Assembly (NCBI GenBank): GCA_008711135.1
Contig: VUAW01000012.1
Coordinates: 1-64,000 of the forward strand
DNA from: Rhodobacteraceae bacterium LNNU 3342
Lineage (GTDB): Bacteria > Pseudomonadota > Alphaproteobacteria > Rhodobacterales > Rhodobacteraceae
Reading direction: 5' to 3'
Length of the DNA: 64,000 bases
Positions 1 through 8,326 of this stretch are shown here, piece after piece; position 1 is the first letter of the stretch; each line of letters opens with the position of its first letter. The position numbers were made by a program, and so were the translations under genes. The notes below the pieces were generated by a model, which was not told the origin of the DNA, ran no database searches, and was given only the letters and a program-made list of their open reading frames with translations.

Positions 1-118
1 GGTGGATCACGTTGACAGGACGCGCCGCGCTCAGCGCCTCGACGGTTTCCCGGACCAGGGTGTTGGAAACGGAGGCATCGCCGCTGATGGCGCTGTCGAT
101 GGCAAGGATGGTGGTCAT
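1..118 (-). CDS. azoR: FMN-dependent NADH-azoreductase-like protein, N-terminal part
   Basis: Only the first 39 codons are in the window; the gene runs off the left edge. The visible start reads MTTILAIDSAISGDASVSN, which resembles the first beta strand and phosphate-binding loop of the flavodoxin-like AzoR/acyl-carrier-protein phosphodiesterase family. Those enzymes are FMN-dependent NAD(P)H quinone or azo reductases. The gene is divergent from the LysR regulator at 230, a common arrangement in which the regulator controls the reductase. The call rests on a short N-terminus, so a related flavodoxin-fold quinone reductase is possible. Confidence 0.6.
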   Translation of the reverse strand, partial: MTTILAIDSAISGDASVSNTLVRETVEALSAARPVNVIH

Positions 119-229
119 GTGGGGCCTCATGGCGGATGCGATTGTTGACCCGCCGAATATGAAGTTGCGCGAACAGAGACGCTAGCCGCATAGTATGCAC
201 GACACTTTTGCAGAAACAGGAACGCCCAG
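119..229. promoter_or_regulatory. Divergent intergenic region between azoR-like gene and lysR
   Basis: This 111-base gap separates two divergently transcribed genes, so both promoters should lie here. LysR proteins usually bind such gaps at T-N11-A sites. I could not single out one convincing site by eye, so only the general role is claimed. Confidence 0.4.
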
Positions 230-1132
230 GTGCCTGAACTCAACGATATCCAAGTCTTTGTCGAGGTGCTGGAATGCGGCAGCCTGTCCCGGGCGGCGGG
301 ACAGCTGGGAATGTCGAAGTCAATGATCAGCCGTCGCCTGTCGCGGCTGGAGGCGGACCTCGGCCGGCCGCTTCTTGCTCGGACCACGCGCGGCCTTTCA
401 CTGACAGAAGCAGGTGCGGACTTCCGTCCCTTTGCCGAGCGCATGGTCGCGGATCTGCAGGCCGCCCGCGATGCCCTGAGCCAACAGGGAGAGGCGAGGG
501 GACGCCTGCGCCTGACTGCGCCTACGTCCTTGGGCATCACCCATCTTGCGCCGGTGCTGGCAGAACTGGCGCTGCGCCATCCGCATCTTGAGGTCAGCTG
601 CAGCTACAGCGATCATCTGGTCGACCTTGTGGGCGGCGGGCTTGATGCGGCGGTGCGCATCGGCGCCCTTGCTGATTCAAGCATGATCGCGCGTCGGATC
701 GCGCCGATCCGGTCGGCGCTGGTGGCGAGTCCGGAGTATCTGAAGGCGCGCGGCACGCCCATGACCCCTGCCGATCTTGCCGGGCACGACGCGATTCCGC
801 ATGGAAATGAGGTCTGGCGTTTCCAGCACAACGGACGGACCTTCACCCATCGTCCCCGCGGCCGGTACGTCGCCGACAGTGGCCCCGCGGAACTTGCGGG
901 AGTAGTGGCGGGGCTCGGGATCGCGATGATGCCGATGTTCCTGATCGGGGCGGCGCTTCAGCGAGGCGAGGTCGTGACGGTGCTCGACGAATACGAGCCC
1001 CCGGAACTGGGGCTTTACGTCGTGCGGCCCCCACCGGCAGAGCCGGTTCCACGAAAGATCCGGGTGCTGACAGAGATCATGGTGGAGAAGTTCGGCCGCG
1101 CGGGCTGGGATGCCGGCGGACCACAAGCCTGA
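230..1132 (+). CDS. LysR family transcriptional regulator
   Basis: This 300-residue protein has the standard LysR layout. A winged helix-turn-helix fills roughly residues 1-60, including GSLSRAAGQLGMSKSMISRR, followed by a linker and a two-lobed effector-binding domain to about residue 290. The start is GTG at 230. The sequence looks most like the CrgA/YafC-type subgroup that often controls quinone or azo reductases. The divergent azoR-like gene is the likely target, which is inferred from position. The effector is unknown. Confidence 0.85.
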   Translation: MPELNDIQVFVEVLECGSLSRAAGQLGMSKSMISRRLSRLEADLGRPLLARTTRGLSLTEAGADFRPFAERMVADLQAARDALSQQGEARGRLRLTAPTSLGITHLAPVLAELALRHPHLEVSCSYSDHLVDLVGGGLDAAVRIGALADSSMIARRIAPIRSALVASPEYLKARGTPMTPADLAGHDAIPHGNEVWRFQHNGRTFTHRPRGRYVADSGPAELAGVVAGLGIAMMPMFLIGAALQRGEVVTVLDEYEPPELGLYVVRPPPAEPVPRKIRVLTEIMVEKFGRAGWDAGGPQA

Positions 1133-1506
1133 TCGGCTAGTGTGCCGGCCGCGGGCATCCCGCCTCGCGTAGAGTACGGCAGGTGGCGCAAAAACATGCC
1201 AATATGGCGTCTTTGGCTCGGCGATCGCAGCGCCCCATGCCAGACCAGCAGTCCGAACTAGTCGCGGAGGCGATCAGCGGTGCCAGGACGATGCGCATCA
1301 CCGGCGCCGCCAACATGGCGTGAACAATGACATCGGCCGCTACAGGTGGTCAGAAATACGGCTGTACCAGTCGACTGGGTCGCTCGGGCATTGGCCATAC
1401 GGGTTCATCCACGACATGATGCTGGTTTTCGTGGCTACTGCCGTGACAAGTTCGTCCAAAATCTCTAGAGTGGCGGCTTGCCCTGCTTCAACCTCGATAG
1501 CTGCTC
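1133..1506. other. 374-base stretch without a convincing gene
   Basis: No ORF here has recognisable protein features. A 71-codon frame at 1320-1535 runs into paaX and resembles nothing I know. A 28-codon frame from 1233 to 1322 ends quickly. The base composition is slightly less GC-rich than in the neighbouring genes. The promoter of paaX presumably lies in the last hundred bases. It may be decayed coding sequence, but I could not assign it. Confidence 0.4.
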
Positions 1507-2385
1507 ATGACGATGACGGACGCCGCCCTCAATGATCCGTCGCATGGCGTGTCTTGCCCCGTGCGTCAGATCCTTTCGTCGGCGCCCCCGCGTGCGTCTT
1601 CCTTCATCGTCACGATCTATGGCGACGTGGTGGAGCCGCGCGGTGGTGTCCTTTGGATGGGGACGCTGATCGACTGCTGTGCGCGCCACGGGATCAGCGA
1701 GAGCCTTGTGCGCACCGCGGTGTCGCGTCTTGTGGCTGCAGGACGGCTGGAGGGGCAGCGGATCGGGCGCAAGAGCTTCTATCGCCTCTCGGACGCGGGC
1801 CGCCGAGAGTTCCGCGCCGCCGCACGTATCGTCTTTGCGCCCCCGCCGCTGCCGACCGGGTGGCTGGTTGCCTTGGGCGAAGAGGAGGCCGCGCTTCCGC
1901 CGGGCTGGATACGCCTTGCGCCCGGGACCGCCATCGCGCCGGAACATGAGGGGATGGCGTTGCCTGATCGTACGGTAATGTCCGCCAGCAGCATCGCTGG
2001 TGATGCCTATCTGCCGGACTTTGCCGCAAGACATTGGCCGTTGACCGAGGTAGCCGACACCTATCGCGACTTTATGGCCCGTTTCGCCTACCTGCCAGAG
2101 GACGAAGTGCTGGCGCGACTTGAGCCGGGCGAGGCGCTCGCCCTGCGTCTTCGGCTTGTGGACGAATACCGGCGTGCGGCCCTTACAGATCCGCGCCTGC
2201 CTGCGGCTGCCTTGCCCGCGGATTGGCCGGCATCCCAAGCCCGGGGCGCGTTCCGGCGGATCTACCTTGCCCTGACGCCGGCAAGCGAACGCTTCATCGG
2301 CCAAAGCTTTGCTGATTCGGAAGGCTTGTTGCCAGAGGCGACAGTCGAGACGCAGCAGCGGACGGCGGATCTTGGTACCTCCTGA
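1507..2385 (+). CDS. paaX: PaaX family phenylacetyl-CoA-responsive repressor
   Basis: PaaX proteins repress phenylacetate genes until phenylacetyl-CoA binds. The 292-residue product has the expected layout. A winged helix-turn-helix covers about residues 30-105, with SSFIVTIYGDVVEPRGG and the recognition segment ISESLVRTAVSRLVAAGRLE, followed by the middle and C-terminal PaaX domains ending in an RRIYLALTPASERF-like stretch. The length fits the family (about 300 residues). It sits directly upstream of the paa catabolic genes in the same direction. A second in-frame ATG lies six bases downstream, so the exact start is open. A TetR repressor in the same island suggests layered control. Confidence 0.9.
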   Translation: MTMTDAALNDPSHGVSCPVRQILSSAPPRASSFIVTIYGDVVEPRGGVLWMGTLIDCCARHGISESLVRTAVSRLVAAGRLEGQRIGRKSFYRLSDAGRREFRAAARIVFAPPPLPTGWLVALGEEEAALPPGWIRLAPGTAIAPEHEGMALPDRTVMSASSIAGDAYLPDFAARHWPLTEVADTYRDFMARFAYLPEDEVLARLEPGEALALRLRLVDEYRRAALTDPRLPAAALPADWPASQARGAFRRIYLALTPASERFIGQSFADSEGLLPEATVETQQRTADLGTS

Positions 2386-2483
2386 CAAGATGTTGTCTTC
2401 GGAGAAAAATTTCCTGCCGGACTAAACATCACACGAATTGTAGAATTTATTATTTTATTGTGACGCTTCTGAGGGTACATTCA

Positions 2484-2497
2484 TGACCGAGCGGTCA
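2484..2497. promoter_or_regulatory. Palindromic operator upstream of paaJ
   Basis: TGACCGAGCGGTCA is a perfect 14-base inverted repeat with TGACCG and CGGTCA arms. It lies 36 bases before the paaJ start in an AT-rich promoter stretch. A related sequence ending in the same CGGTCA is found at 14317-14332 in front of paaG and the ABC transporter. TetR repressors of phenylacetate and fatty-acid genes bind ACCG...CGGT palindromes, so the TetR protein at 10991-11590 is the most likely ligand. PaaX is the alternative. Confidence 0.6.
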
Positions 2498-2532
2498 ATG
2501 AATCCTGTTTGCGGCCGCCGAGGAGGGCCCGC

Positions 2533-3738
2533 ATGACTGACGCCTTCATCTGTGACGCTGTTCGGACGCCCATAGGGCGTTACGCTGGGGCGCTGTCGGC
2601 CGTTCGGACGGACGATCTTGCTGCCATTCCGCTGCGGGCCTTGATGGAACGGAACGGCAGGGTTGACTGGCAAGCCGTGGATGACGTGATCCTTGGCTGC
2701 GCCAATCAGGCGGGCGAGGACAATCGCAACGTGGCGCGTATGGCGGCGCTGCTGGCCGGTCTGCCGGTCGAGGTGCCCGGCACGACGATCAACCGGCTTT
2801 GCGGCTCGGGCATGGACGCAATCGGAATGGCCGCCCGCGCGATCCGGGCAGGTGACGGCGATCTGCTGCTTGCGGGCGGGGTGGAAAGCATGAGCCGCGC
2901 GCCCTTTGTCATGGGCAAGGCGACCACTGCCTTTTCCCGATCCGCCGAGATCTATGACACCACCATTGGCTGGCGGTTCCCCAATCCGCAGATGCAGAAG
3001 CTTTTCGGCACCCACTCGATGCCCGAGACCGCCGACAACGTGGCCGAAGACTATGGCATCAGCCGTGAGGATCAGGACGCGTTTGCCGTGCGCAGCCAAC
3101 AGCGTTGGGCCGCAGCACAGGAAGCCGGCCTGTTCGCGGAGGAGATCGTTCCGGTCACCATCCCGCAGCGCAAGGGCGATGCGATCGTGTTCGACACTGA
3201 CGAACATCCGCGCCCCGGCACCACCGTGGAACAACTGGCCAGGTTGCGGGGCGTGAATGGACCGGATCTGACTGTCACCGCGGGCAACGCGTCCGGGGTG
3301 AACGATGCGGCGGCAGCGGCGATCATCGCGTCCGAGGCCGCCGCCAAGGTGAACGGGCTCGTCCCGCAGGTGCGGATCGTGGCAATGGCCGCGGCTGGCG
3401 TGGCGCCGCGCGTCATGGGGATCGGCCCGGTTCCGGCCGCGCGGAAGGTGCTTGAACGCGCCGGACTGACACTGAACCAGATGGATGTGATAGAGTTGAA
3501 CGAGGCCTTTGCCGCGCAGGGTCTTGCAGTGCTGCGCGAGCTTGGTCTGCCCGACGATGCGTCGCATGTGAACGCCAACGGCGGCTCGATCGCCTTGGGT
3601 CATCCGCTTGGCATGTCCGGGACGCGCCTGGTCATGACGGCGACCCGGCAGCTGCATCGTACGGGTGGTCGCTACGCGCTGTGCATGATGTGCGTTGGCG
3701 TCGGGCAGGGGATCGCCATGATCCTTGAACGGGTCTGA
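2533..3738 (+). CDS. paaJ: 3-oxoadipyl-CoA / 3-oxo-5,6-dehydrosuberyl-CoA thiolase
   Basis: This thiolase catalyses the CoA-dependent cleavages at the end of phenylacetate degradation, releasing acetyl-CoA and succinyl-CoA. The 401-residue product has the nucleophilic Cys in [11 protein letters not shown] near residue 90, the NEAFAAQ segment, the His of [14 protein letters not shown] near 356 and the second Cys in CVGVGQG near 386. ATG at 2533 is chosen because GAGGAGGG lies just upstream; an in-frame TTG at 2509 would place that ribosome site inside the gene. It heads the paa operon, and the clean palindrome at 2484-2497 lies in its promoter. A PcaF role in the beta-ketoadipate pathway is chemically equivalent for the last step. 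Confidence 0.92.
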   Translation: MTDAFICDAVRTPIGRYAGALSAVRTDDLAAIPLRALMERNGRVDWQAVDDVILGCANQAGEDNRNVARMAALLAGLPVEVPGTTINRLCGSGMDAIGMAARAIRAGDGDLLLAGGVESMSRAPFVMGKATTAFSRSAEIYDTTIGWRFPNPQMQKLFGTHSMPETADNVAEDYGISREDQDAFAVRSQQRWAAAQEAGLFAEEIVPVTIPQRKGDAIVFDTDEHPRPGTTVEQLARLRGVNGPDLTVTAGNASGVNDAAAAAIIASEAAAKVNGLVPQVRIVAMAAAGVAPRVMGIGPVPAARKVLERAGLTLNQMDVIELNEAFAAQGLAVLRELGLPDDASHVNANGGSIALGHPLGMSGTRLVMTATRQLHRTGGRYALCMMCVGVGQGIAMILERV

Positions 3739-3756
3739 ACAAGGGGGAACACGTCC

Positions 3757-4755
3757 ATGTATGCGCAGATGGTGAAGTCGGAAGGCATGAAGTCGGCGGA
3801 GGAGATGACTCCCGAGGAACGCGCCTTCCAGAACCGCATCGACCGGAATGAGAAGATCGAGCCGAAAGAGTGGATGCCTGAGGGCTATCGAAAGACGCTG
3901 ATCCGCCAGATCGGTCAGCACGCCCACAGCGAGATCGTTGGTCAGCTGCCCGAAGGCAACTGGATCACCCGCGCCCCCACACTGGAACGCAAGGCGATCC
4001 TGCTGGCCAAGGTGCAGGACGAGGCAGGGCACGGGCTTTACCTGTACAGCGCCGCCGAAACGCTGGGCGTCAGCCGGGATGAGCTGATGGAAAAGCTGCA
4101 TTCGGGCGCGATGAAGTACAGTTCGATCTTCAATTACCCGACACTGACTTGGGCCGACATGGGCGCGGTGGGCTGGCTGGTCGACGGCGCTGCGATCATG
4201 AACCAGGTGCCGCTGCAGCGGACCTCTTATGGCCCCTACAGCCGCGCGATGATCCGCATCTGCAAGGAAGAAAGCTTCCACCAGCGGCAGGGCTATGCGA
4301 TCATGATGAAAATGGCGCAGGGCACGCCTGAGCAGAAGGAAATGGCGCAGGACGCGCTGAACCGCTTTTGGTACCCGGCGCTGATGATGTTCGGCCCGTC
4401 CGACAAGGACTCAGTCCATTCCGCGCAATCGATGGCGTGGAAGATCAAGATGAACACGAACGACGAGCTGCGCCAGAAGTTCGTCGACGAAACGGTTCCG
4501 CAGGCGGAGTACTTGGGCCTGACCGTTCCCGACGAAACGCTGCGCTGGAACGAAGAGCGTGGGCATTATGATTTCGCCGAGCCCGACTGGAACGAGTTCT
4601 TCGAGGTCATCAAGGGCAATGGTCCCTGCAACCGCGAACGGCTGGAGGCGCGGCGTACGGCTTGGGAGGAGGGCCGCTGGTTCCGCGAGGGGCTGATGGC
4701 TTATGCCGAGAAGTCCGCCGCGCGCCGCAAGGCCGCGCCGCATGCCGCCGAATAA
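3757..4755 (+). CDS. paaA: Ring 1,2-phenylacetyl-CoA epoxidase, catalytic subunit PaaA
   Basis: PaaA is the di-iron oxygenase subunit that converts phenylacetyl-CoA to the ring 1,2-epoxide. The 332-residue product has the ferritin-like helical bundle with carboxylate and His ligands. [13 protein letters not shown] supplies an early Glu, [12 protein letters not shown] (around residue 88) an ExxH, and [13 protein letters not shown] (around residue 171) the second ExxH. Length and motifs match the family. It follows paaJ by 18 bases and precedes paaB by 11, so all belong to one transcript. Confidence 0.96.
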   Translation: MYAQMVKSEGMKSAEEMTPEERAFQNRIDRNEKIEPKEWMPEGYRKTLIRQIGQHAHSEIVGQLPEGNWITRAPTLERKAILLAKVQDEAGHGLYLYSAAETLGVSRDELMEKLHSGAMKYSSIFNYPTLTWADMGAVGWLVDGAAIMNQVPLQRTSYGPYSRAMIRICKEESFHQRQGYAIMMKMAQGTPEQKEMAQDALNRFWYPALMMFGPSDKDSVHSAQSMAWKIKMNTNDELRQKFVDETVPQAEYLGLTVPDETLRWNEERGHYDFAEPDWNEFFEVIKGNGPCNRERLEARRTAWEEGRWFREGLMAYAEKSAARRKAAPHAAE

Positions 4756-4766
4756 GGGAGGAATTG

Positions 4767-5054
4767 ATGTCCAGAAAAGAATGGCCGCTTTGGGAAATCT
4801 TCATCCGCGGCCAGCACGGGCTGAACCACCGCCACGTCGGCAGCCTGCATGCTCCGGATGCCGAGATGGCGATCCGCAACGCCCGCGACGTCTACACTCG
4901 ACGGAAAGAGGGCGTCTCGATCTGGGTGGTCAGATCTGCTGACATCACCGCCTCGGCCCCGTCAGAAAAGGGCCCGATGTTCGATCCGGCGGAAAGCAAG
5001 GTCTACCGGCACCCGACCTTCTTCGATATTCCCGATGAAGTGGGGCATATGTGA
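4767..5054 (+). CDS. paaB: Phenylacetyl-CoA epoxidase subunit PaaB
   Basis: PaaB is a small structural subunit bridging PaaAC dimers in the epoxidase complex. The 95-residue product starts MSRKEWPLWEIFIRGQHGLN and contains HVGSLHAPDAEMAIRNARDVYTRR, both typical of PaaB. ATG at 4767 is chosen because AGGGAGGAA precedes it closely and the resulting length fits the family; the frame also stays open upstream into paaA. Its stop overlaps the start of paaC, consistent with coupled translation. Confidence 0.95.
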   Translation: MSRKEWPLWEIFIRGQHGLNHRHVGSLHAPDAEMAIRNARDVYTRRKEGVSIWVVRSADITASAPSEKGPMFDPAESKVYRHPTFFDIPDEVGHM

Positions 5055-5908
5055 TGCCGTCGCTGCCCGACATGACGACGCCTGATGTGGTCGCGCTGGC
5101 CGAACGCGCGGCGGCGTCCCAGCCCCATGACCCGCATCTGGAGGATGTGGACCTTCGGCCCGCATTCTTTGACTGGCTGTGCAGGATGGGGGACAACACG
5201 CTGATCCTCGGGCACCGTATTTCCGAATGGTGCGGCCATGGCCCTGTGCTGGAAGAGGACATCGCGCTGGCAAACACTGCGCTGGACCTGATTGGCCACA
5301 CGCAGATGTGGCTGGGCCTTGCTGCCGAGGTTGAGGGCGAGGGCCGAACCGCCGACGACCTCGCCTTCCTGCGCGACGCGATGCGGTTCCGGAACCTGCA
5401 GTTGCTGGAGCTTCCGAACCGCGACATGGCCGTGACGCTGATGCGAGAGTTCCTGTTCGACGCATGGCACTTCGAGATGTTGACGGCGCTGTGCGGTTCG
5501 CAAAGCCCCCGGGTGGCAGAAATCGCCGCAAAGGCGTTGAAGGAGGTCAGCTACCACCTTGAACGGTCGTCCGACCTGATCGTCCGGCTGGGCGACGGGT
5601 CCGAGGAAAGCCACCGGCGCATGCAGGACGCGCTGGACCGGCTGTGGCCCTACCTGGGCGAGATGTTTGTTGAAGACGCCGTCGACAAGGCCGTGGCAGA
5701 GGCCGGAATCGCCCCGCGCCCAGCCGACCTTCGCGGCGCGTGGGAGCAGACGGTGAACGAGGTTCTGGAAGAGGCGACGCTGGCCAGCCCCGACACCCGC
5801 ATGGACGTCCACCAGGGCGGCAAGCAAGGCCGGCATACCGAGCATCTGGGCTATATCCTGGCGGAAATGCAGTTCCTGCAGCGCGCTTATCCTGGTGCAA
5901 GCTGGTAA
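5054..5908 (+). CDS. paaC: Phenylacetyl-CoA epoxidase subunit PaaC
   Basis: PaaC is the ferritin-like partner of PaaA that forms the heterodimer core but does not itself activate oxygen. The 284-residue product contains GDNTLILGHRISEWCGHGP, DIALANTALDLIGHTQMW and DAWHFEMLTAL, all hallmarks of PaaC, and ends with HTEHLGYILAEMQFLQRAYPGASW. The ATG at 5054 overlaps the paaB stop (TGATG); a GTG one codon upstream is an alternative start. The next gene, paaD, begins five bases after the stop. Confidence 0.94.
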   Translation: MPSLPDMTTPDVVALAERAAASQPHDPHLEDVDLRPAFFDWLCRMGDNTLILGHRISEWCGHGPVLEEDIALANTALDLIGHTQMWLGLAAEVEGEGRTADDLAFLRDAMRFRNLQLLELPNRDMAVTLMREFLFDAWHFEMLTALCGSQSPRVAEIAAKALKEVSYHLERSSDLIVRLGDGSEESHRRMQDALDRLWPYLGEMFVEDAVDKAVAEAGIAPRPADLRGAWEQTVNEVLEEATLASPDTRMDVHQGGKQGRHTEHLGYILAEMQFLQRAYPGASW

Positions 5909-5913
5909 CCGCC

Positions 5914-6435
5914 ATGGCCGAGACGCTGCCATCCGTCGAACAGGTGTGGGTTTGGCTCGGGGATGTGCCGGACCCGGAAATCCCTGTCGTGTCTGTCACC
6001 GAACTGGGCATTGTCCGCGACGTGAGGTGGGATGATGACACCCTTGTGGTGGCCGTCACCCCGACATATTCGGGCTGCCCGGCAACCGCCGTGATCGACC
6101 TCGCGATCGAGGCGCGGCTGCGAGAGCAGGGCATCACTCGGCTACGGATAGAACGGCGCCTGTCTCCGCCCTGGACCACAGACTGGATCACCAAGGGCGC
6201 GCGGGAAAAGCTGCGCGCTTATGGGATTGCGCCGCCGGTGGACGGAACGGCGTCAGACGGGCGGACGGCGGCGCGGGCGGCACGGATGACGGGGCGGACG
6301 AACCTCGTGATCGCCTGCCCCCGCTGCGGGTCGTCGCATACGGAACGGATCAGCCAGTTCGGCTCCACACCCTGCAAGGCCAGTTATCGCTGCACGGATT
6401 GTCTTGAACCGTTCGACTATTTCAAATGCCACTGA
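5914..6435 (+). CDS. paaD: PaaD, Fe-S assembly-type maturation factor with zinc ribbon
   Basis: PaaD is thought to help mature the iron cofactors of the epoxidase complex. The 173-residue product begins with a MIP18/DUF59 domain (about residues 10-100, with VPDPEIPVVSVTELGIVRDV and the conserved Cys of TPTYSGCPAT). It ends in a zinc-ribbon-like tail with CPRCGS near 130 and CTDCLEPFDYFKCH at the terminus. ATG at 5914 gives the family-like N-terminus; the frame is open further upstream only as an overlap with paaC. It is translated between paaC and paaE as in most paa operons. Confidence 0.92.
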   Translation: MAETLPSVEQVWVWLGDVPDPEIPVVSVTELGIVRDVRWDDDTLVVAVTPTYSGCPATAVIDLAIEARLREQGITRLRIERRLSPPWTTDWITKGAREKLRAYGIAPPVDGTASDGRTAARAARMTGRTNLVIACPRCGSSHTERISQFGSTPCKASYRCTDCLEPFDYFKCH

Positions 6436-6492
6436 GGCTGATGCCCCCGGGGTCCGCATATGCCCCGGATATGTCCGGACAGGAGGCCAGAC

Positions 6493-7569
6493 ATGCCCCG
6501 TTTCCATCCCCTTGAGGTGACAGGCGTCCGCAAGGAGACCCGCGATGCCGTCGTAGTCACGCTCAAGCCGCGCGACGCCGATGCAGAGGCGTTTGCCTTC
6601 AGGCAGGGCCAGTACCTGACATTTCGCCGTGCCTTCGACGGCGAGGAACTGCGGCGGTCCTATTCAATCTGTTCCGGGCTAGACGAAGGTTGCCTACGCG
6701 TCGGTATCAAGCGCGTGGACGGTGGCGCGTTTTCCACCTGGGCCAACGAAGAACTGAAGCCCGGGGACGTGTTGGAGGCGATGCCGCCGCAGGGTCGCTT
6801 CTTCACGGTCATTGAGCCTGACGCCGCCCGGAGTTACCTGGGCTTTGCCGCCGGATCGGGGATCACCCCGGTGCTGTCAATCATCAAGACTGTGCTGGCG
6901 CGGGAGCCGCAATCGACCTTCACCCTGATCTATGCCAACCGGCAGACCAGCTCGATCATGTTCCGCGAGGAGCTTGAGGATCTGAAGAACCTCCATCTCG
7001 GCCGGTTCTCTGTCATTCACATCCTCGAGGCCGAGGGGCAGGAGATCGACCTGTTCACCGGCCGCATCGACAGCGAAAAGATGGACATGCTGTTCCGGCT
7101 GTGGATCGATGCTGAAAGCGTCGACACCGCCTTCATCTGCGGGCCCGAGCCGATGATGCTGACCATCGCGGAAAGCCTGCGCCGCCACAGGTTGACCGAG
7201 GATCAGATCAAGTTCGAGCTTTTCGCCTCGTCTCAACCCGGTCGGGCAAAGGCGCGGGCCGTTTCTCAGGCGGCGGCGGCTTCGGCCAGCGATTGTGAGG
7301 TTCTGGTGACGCTGGACGGCACCACCCGCAGTTTCCGCATGCCGAAAGACGGCACCTCGGTTCTGGATGCTGCAGTCCAGAACCACATGGACACGCCCTA
7401 TTCCTGCAAGGCGGGCGTCTGTTCAACCTGCCGCGCAAAGGTGCTGGAGGGCGAGGTGGAAATGGAAGTGAACCACGCGCTGGAAGATTACGAGGTTCGC
7501 GCAGGCTATGTCCTTTCGTGCCAGTGCATTCCGCTCTCGGATCGGGTGGTGCTCAGCTATGACGAATGA
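6493..7569 (+). CDS. paaE: Phenylacetyl-CoA epoxidase reductase PaaE
   Basis: PaaE passes electrons from NADPH through FAD and a 2Fe-2S cluster to PaaA. The 358-residue product has an N-terminal FAD-binding barrel (RSYSICSG near residue 57), an NAD(P) domain (FAAGSGITPVLSIIKT near 120 and FICGPEPMM near 215), and a C-terminal plant-type ferredoxin domain with CKAGVCSTCRAKV and a final Cys near the end. ATG at 6493 follows AGGAGG at 6481; an in-frame ATG at 6460 lies before that site and is rejected. The last bases overlap the next start. Confidence 0.95.
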   Translation: MPRFHPLEVTGVRKETRDAVVVTLKPRDADAEAFAFRQGQYLTFRRAFDGEELRRSYSICSGLDEGCLRVGIKRVDGGAFSTWANEELKPGDVLEAMPPQGRFFTVIEPDAARSYLGFAAGSGITPVLSIIKTVLAREPQSTFTLIYANRQTSSIMFREELEDLKNLHLGRFSVIHILEAEGQEIDLFTGRIDSEKMDMLFRLWIDAESVDTAFICGPEPMMLTIAESLRRHRLTEDQIKFELFASSQPGRAKARAVSQAAAASASDCEVLVTLDGTTRSFRMPKDGTSVLDAAVQNHMDTPYSCKAGVCSTCRAKVLEGEVEMEVNHALEDYEVRAGYVLSCQCIPLSDRVVLSYDE

Positions 7570-8317
7570 TGCCGAAACCATGCCGCTCGCGGATTACCTG
7601 GCGCAGGGGGGCAAGCTGACCTCGCCGGAAAACGTGCCGCCGCGCTATCGGGGCGAACTTCTGCGACTGATGTCATCCTTCGTGGATAGTGAGCTTGCCG
7701 GGTCTGCCGGCTTTGCCGCTGCGATCAACTGGGCGCCCGGCATCAAGGAGCGGATCGCGGCGAGCCGGATCACGCTGGAAAAGGCAGATCATGCCGAACG
7801 CGTGCTGGACCTGATGGAAGGGTTCGGCACCGACAAGGCGCGCTACACCCAGTCGCATGACTGGGCGGCGCGCGGGCCGCGGGAGGCCGTTCTTGACCCG
7901 CGCCGCCACGGCAGCGACATGCGCCTGTCCGTCTTTCACTACCCACTGACGGGCTGGACGGATGCCGTGGTGATGAACGTGTTGATGGGCAGCGCCACGG
8001 TCCATGCTGTCAGCGAATTGGCGTCGGGGTCGTACCAGCCGCTTGGCGAGGTCCTGCGCGAGATCCTTCCGCGAGAGCGCCGCCACATGGAGCTGGGGCT
8101 GGAAGGGCTCGCGAAGATACTGCCCGAAAAGCGGGACGAGGCCCGCGCGTCAGTTCAATACTGGCTGCCGCGGGTGGCAGAAACCTTTGGCCCCGCGCAG
8201 TCCGAACGCCTTGAACGGCTGAAGGCAATGGGCCTGCGGCAGACTGACAATGAGACCTTGCGTCAGCGCTGGGGCGCCGAGATCGGGGCGACGCTCGCCT
8301 CTCTGCAACTGGATTGA
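7559..8317 (+). CDS. PaaA/PaaC-like ferritin-family protein of the paa operon
   Basis: This 252-residue protein looks like the phenylacetic acid catabolic (PaaA/PaaC) ferritin-like family but is an additional member beside the full paaABCDE set. It has SSFVDSELAGSAGFAAAIN near residue 40, LEKADHAERVLDLM near 75 and LPRERRHMELGLEGL near 178. Aligned by eye with PaaA, the first ExxH position reads KADH, with Lys in place of Glu, whereas the second ExxH (ERRH) is kept. It may therefore bind metal poorly or act as a scaffold, as PaaC does. The start overlaps the end of paaE by 11 bases, and paaZ follows after nine bases, so it is firmly inside the operon. The function is unknown. Confidence 0.8.
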   Translation: MTNDAETMPLADYLAQGGKLTSPENVPPRYRGELLRLMSSFVDSELAGSAGFAAAINWAPGIKERIAASRITLEKADHAERVLDLMEGFGTDKARYTQSHDWAARGPREAVLDPRRHGSDMRLSVFHYPLTGWTDAVVMNVLMGSATVHAVSELASGSYQPLGEVLREILPRERRHMELGLEGLAKILPEKRDEARASVQYWLPRVAETFGPAQSERLERLKAMGLRQTDNETLRQRWGAEIGATLASLQLD

Positions 8318-8326
8318 GGAGGAGCC

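Noticed and set aside
1320-1535. 71-codon frame before paaX
   Set aside because: No similarity or ribosome site, and it overlaps the paaX start; treated as non-coding.
2455-4281. 608-codon minus-strand frame opposite paaJ and paaA
   Set aside because: It is rich in His, Arg and Gln, lacks motifs and mirrors two strong genes; an artefact of codon bias.
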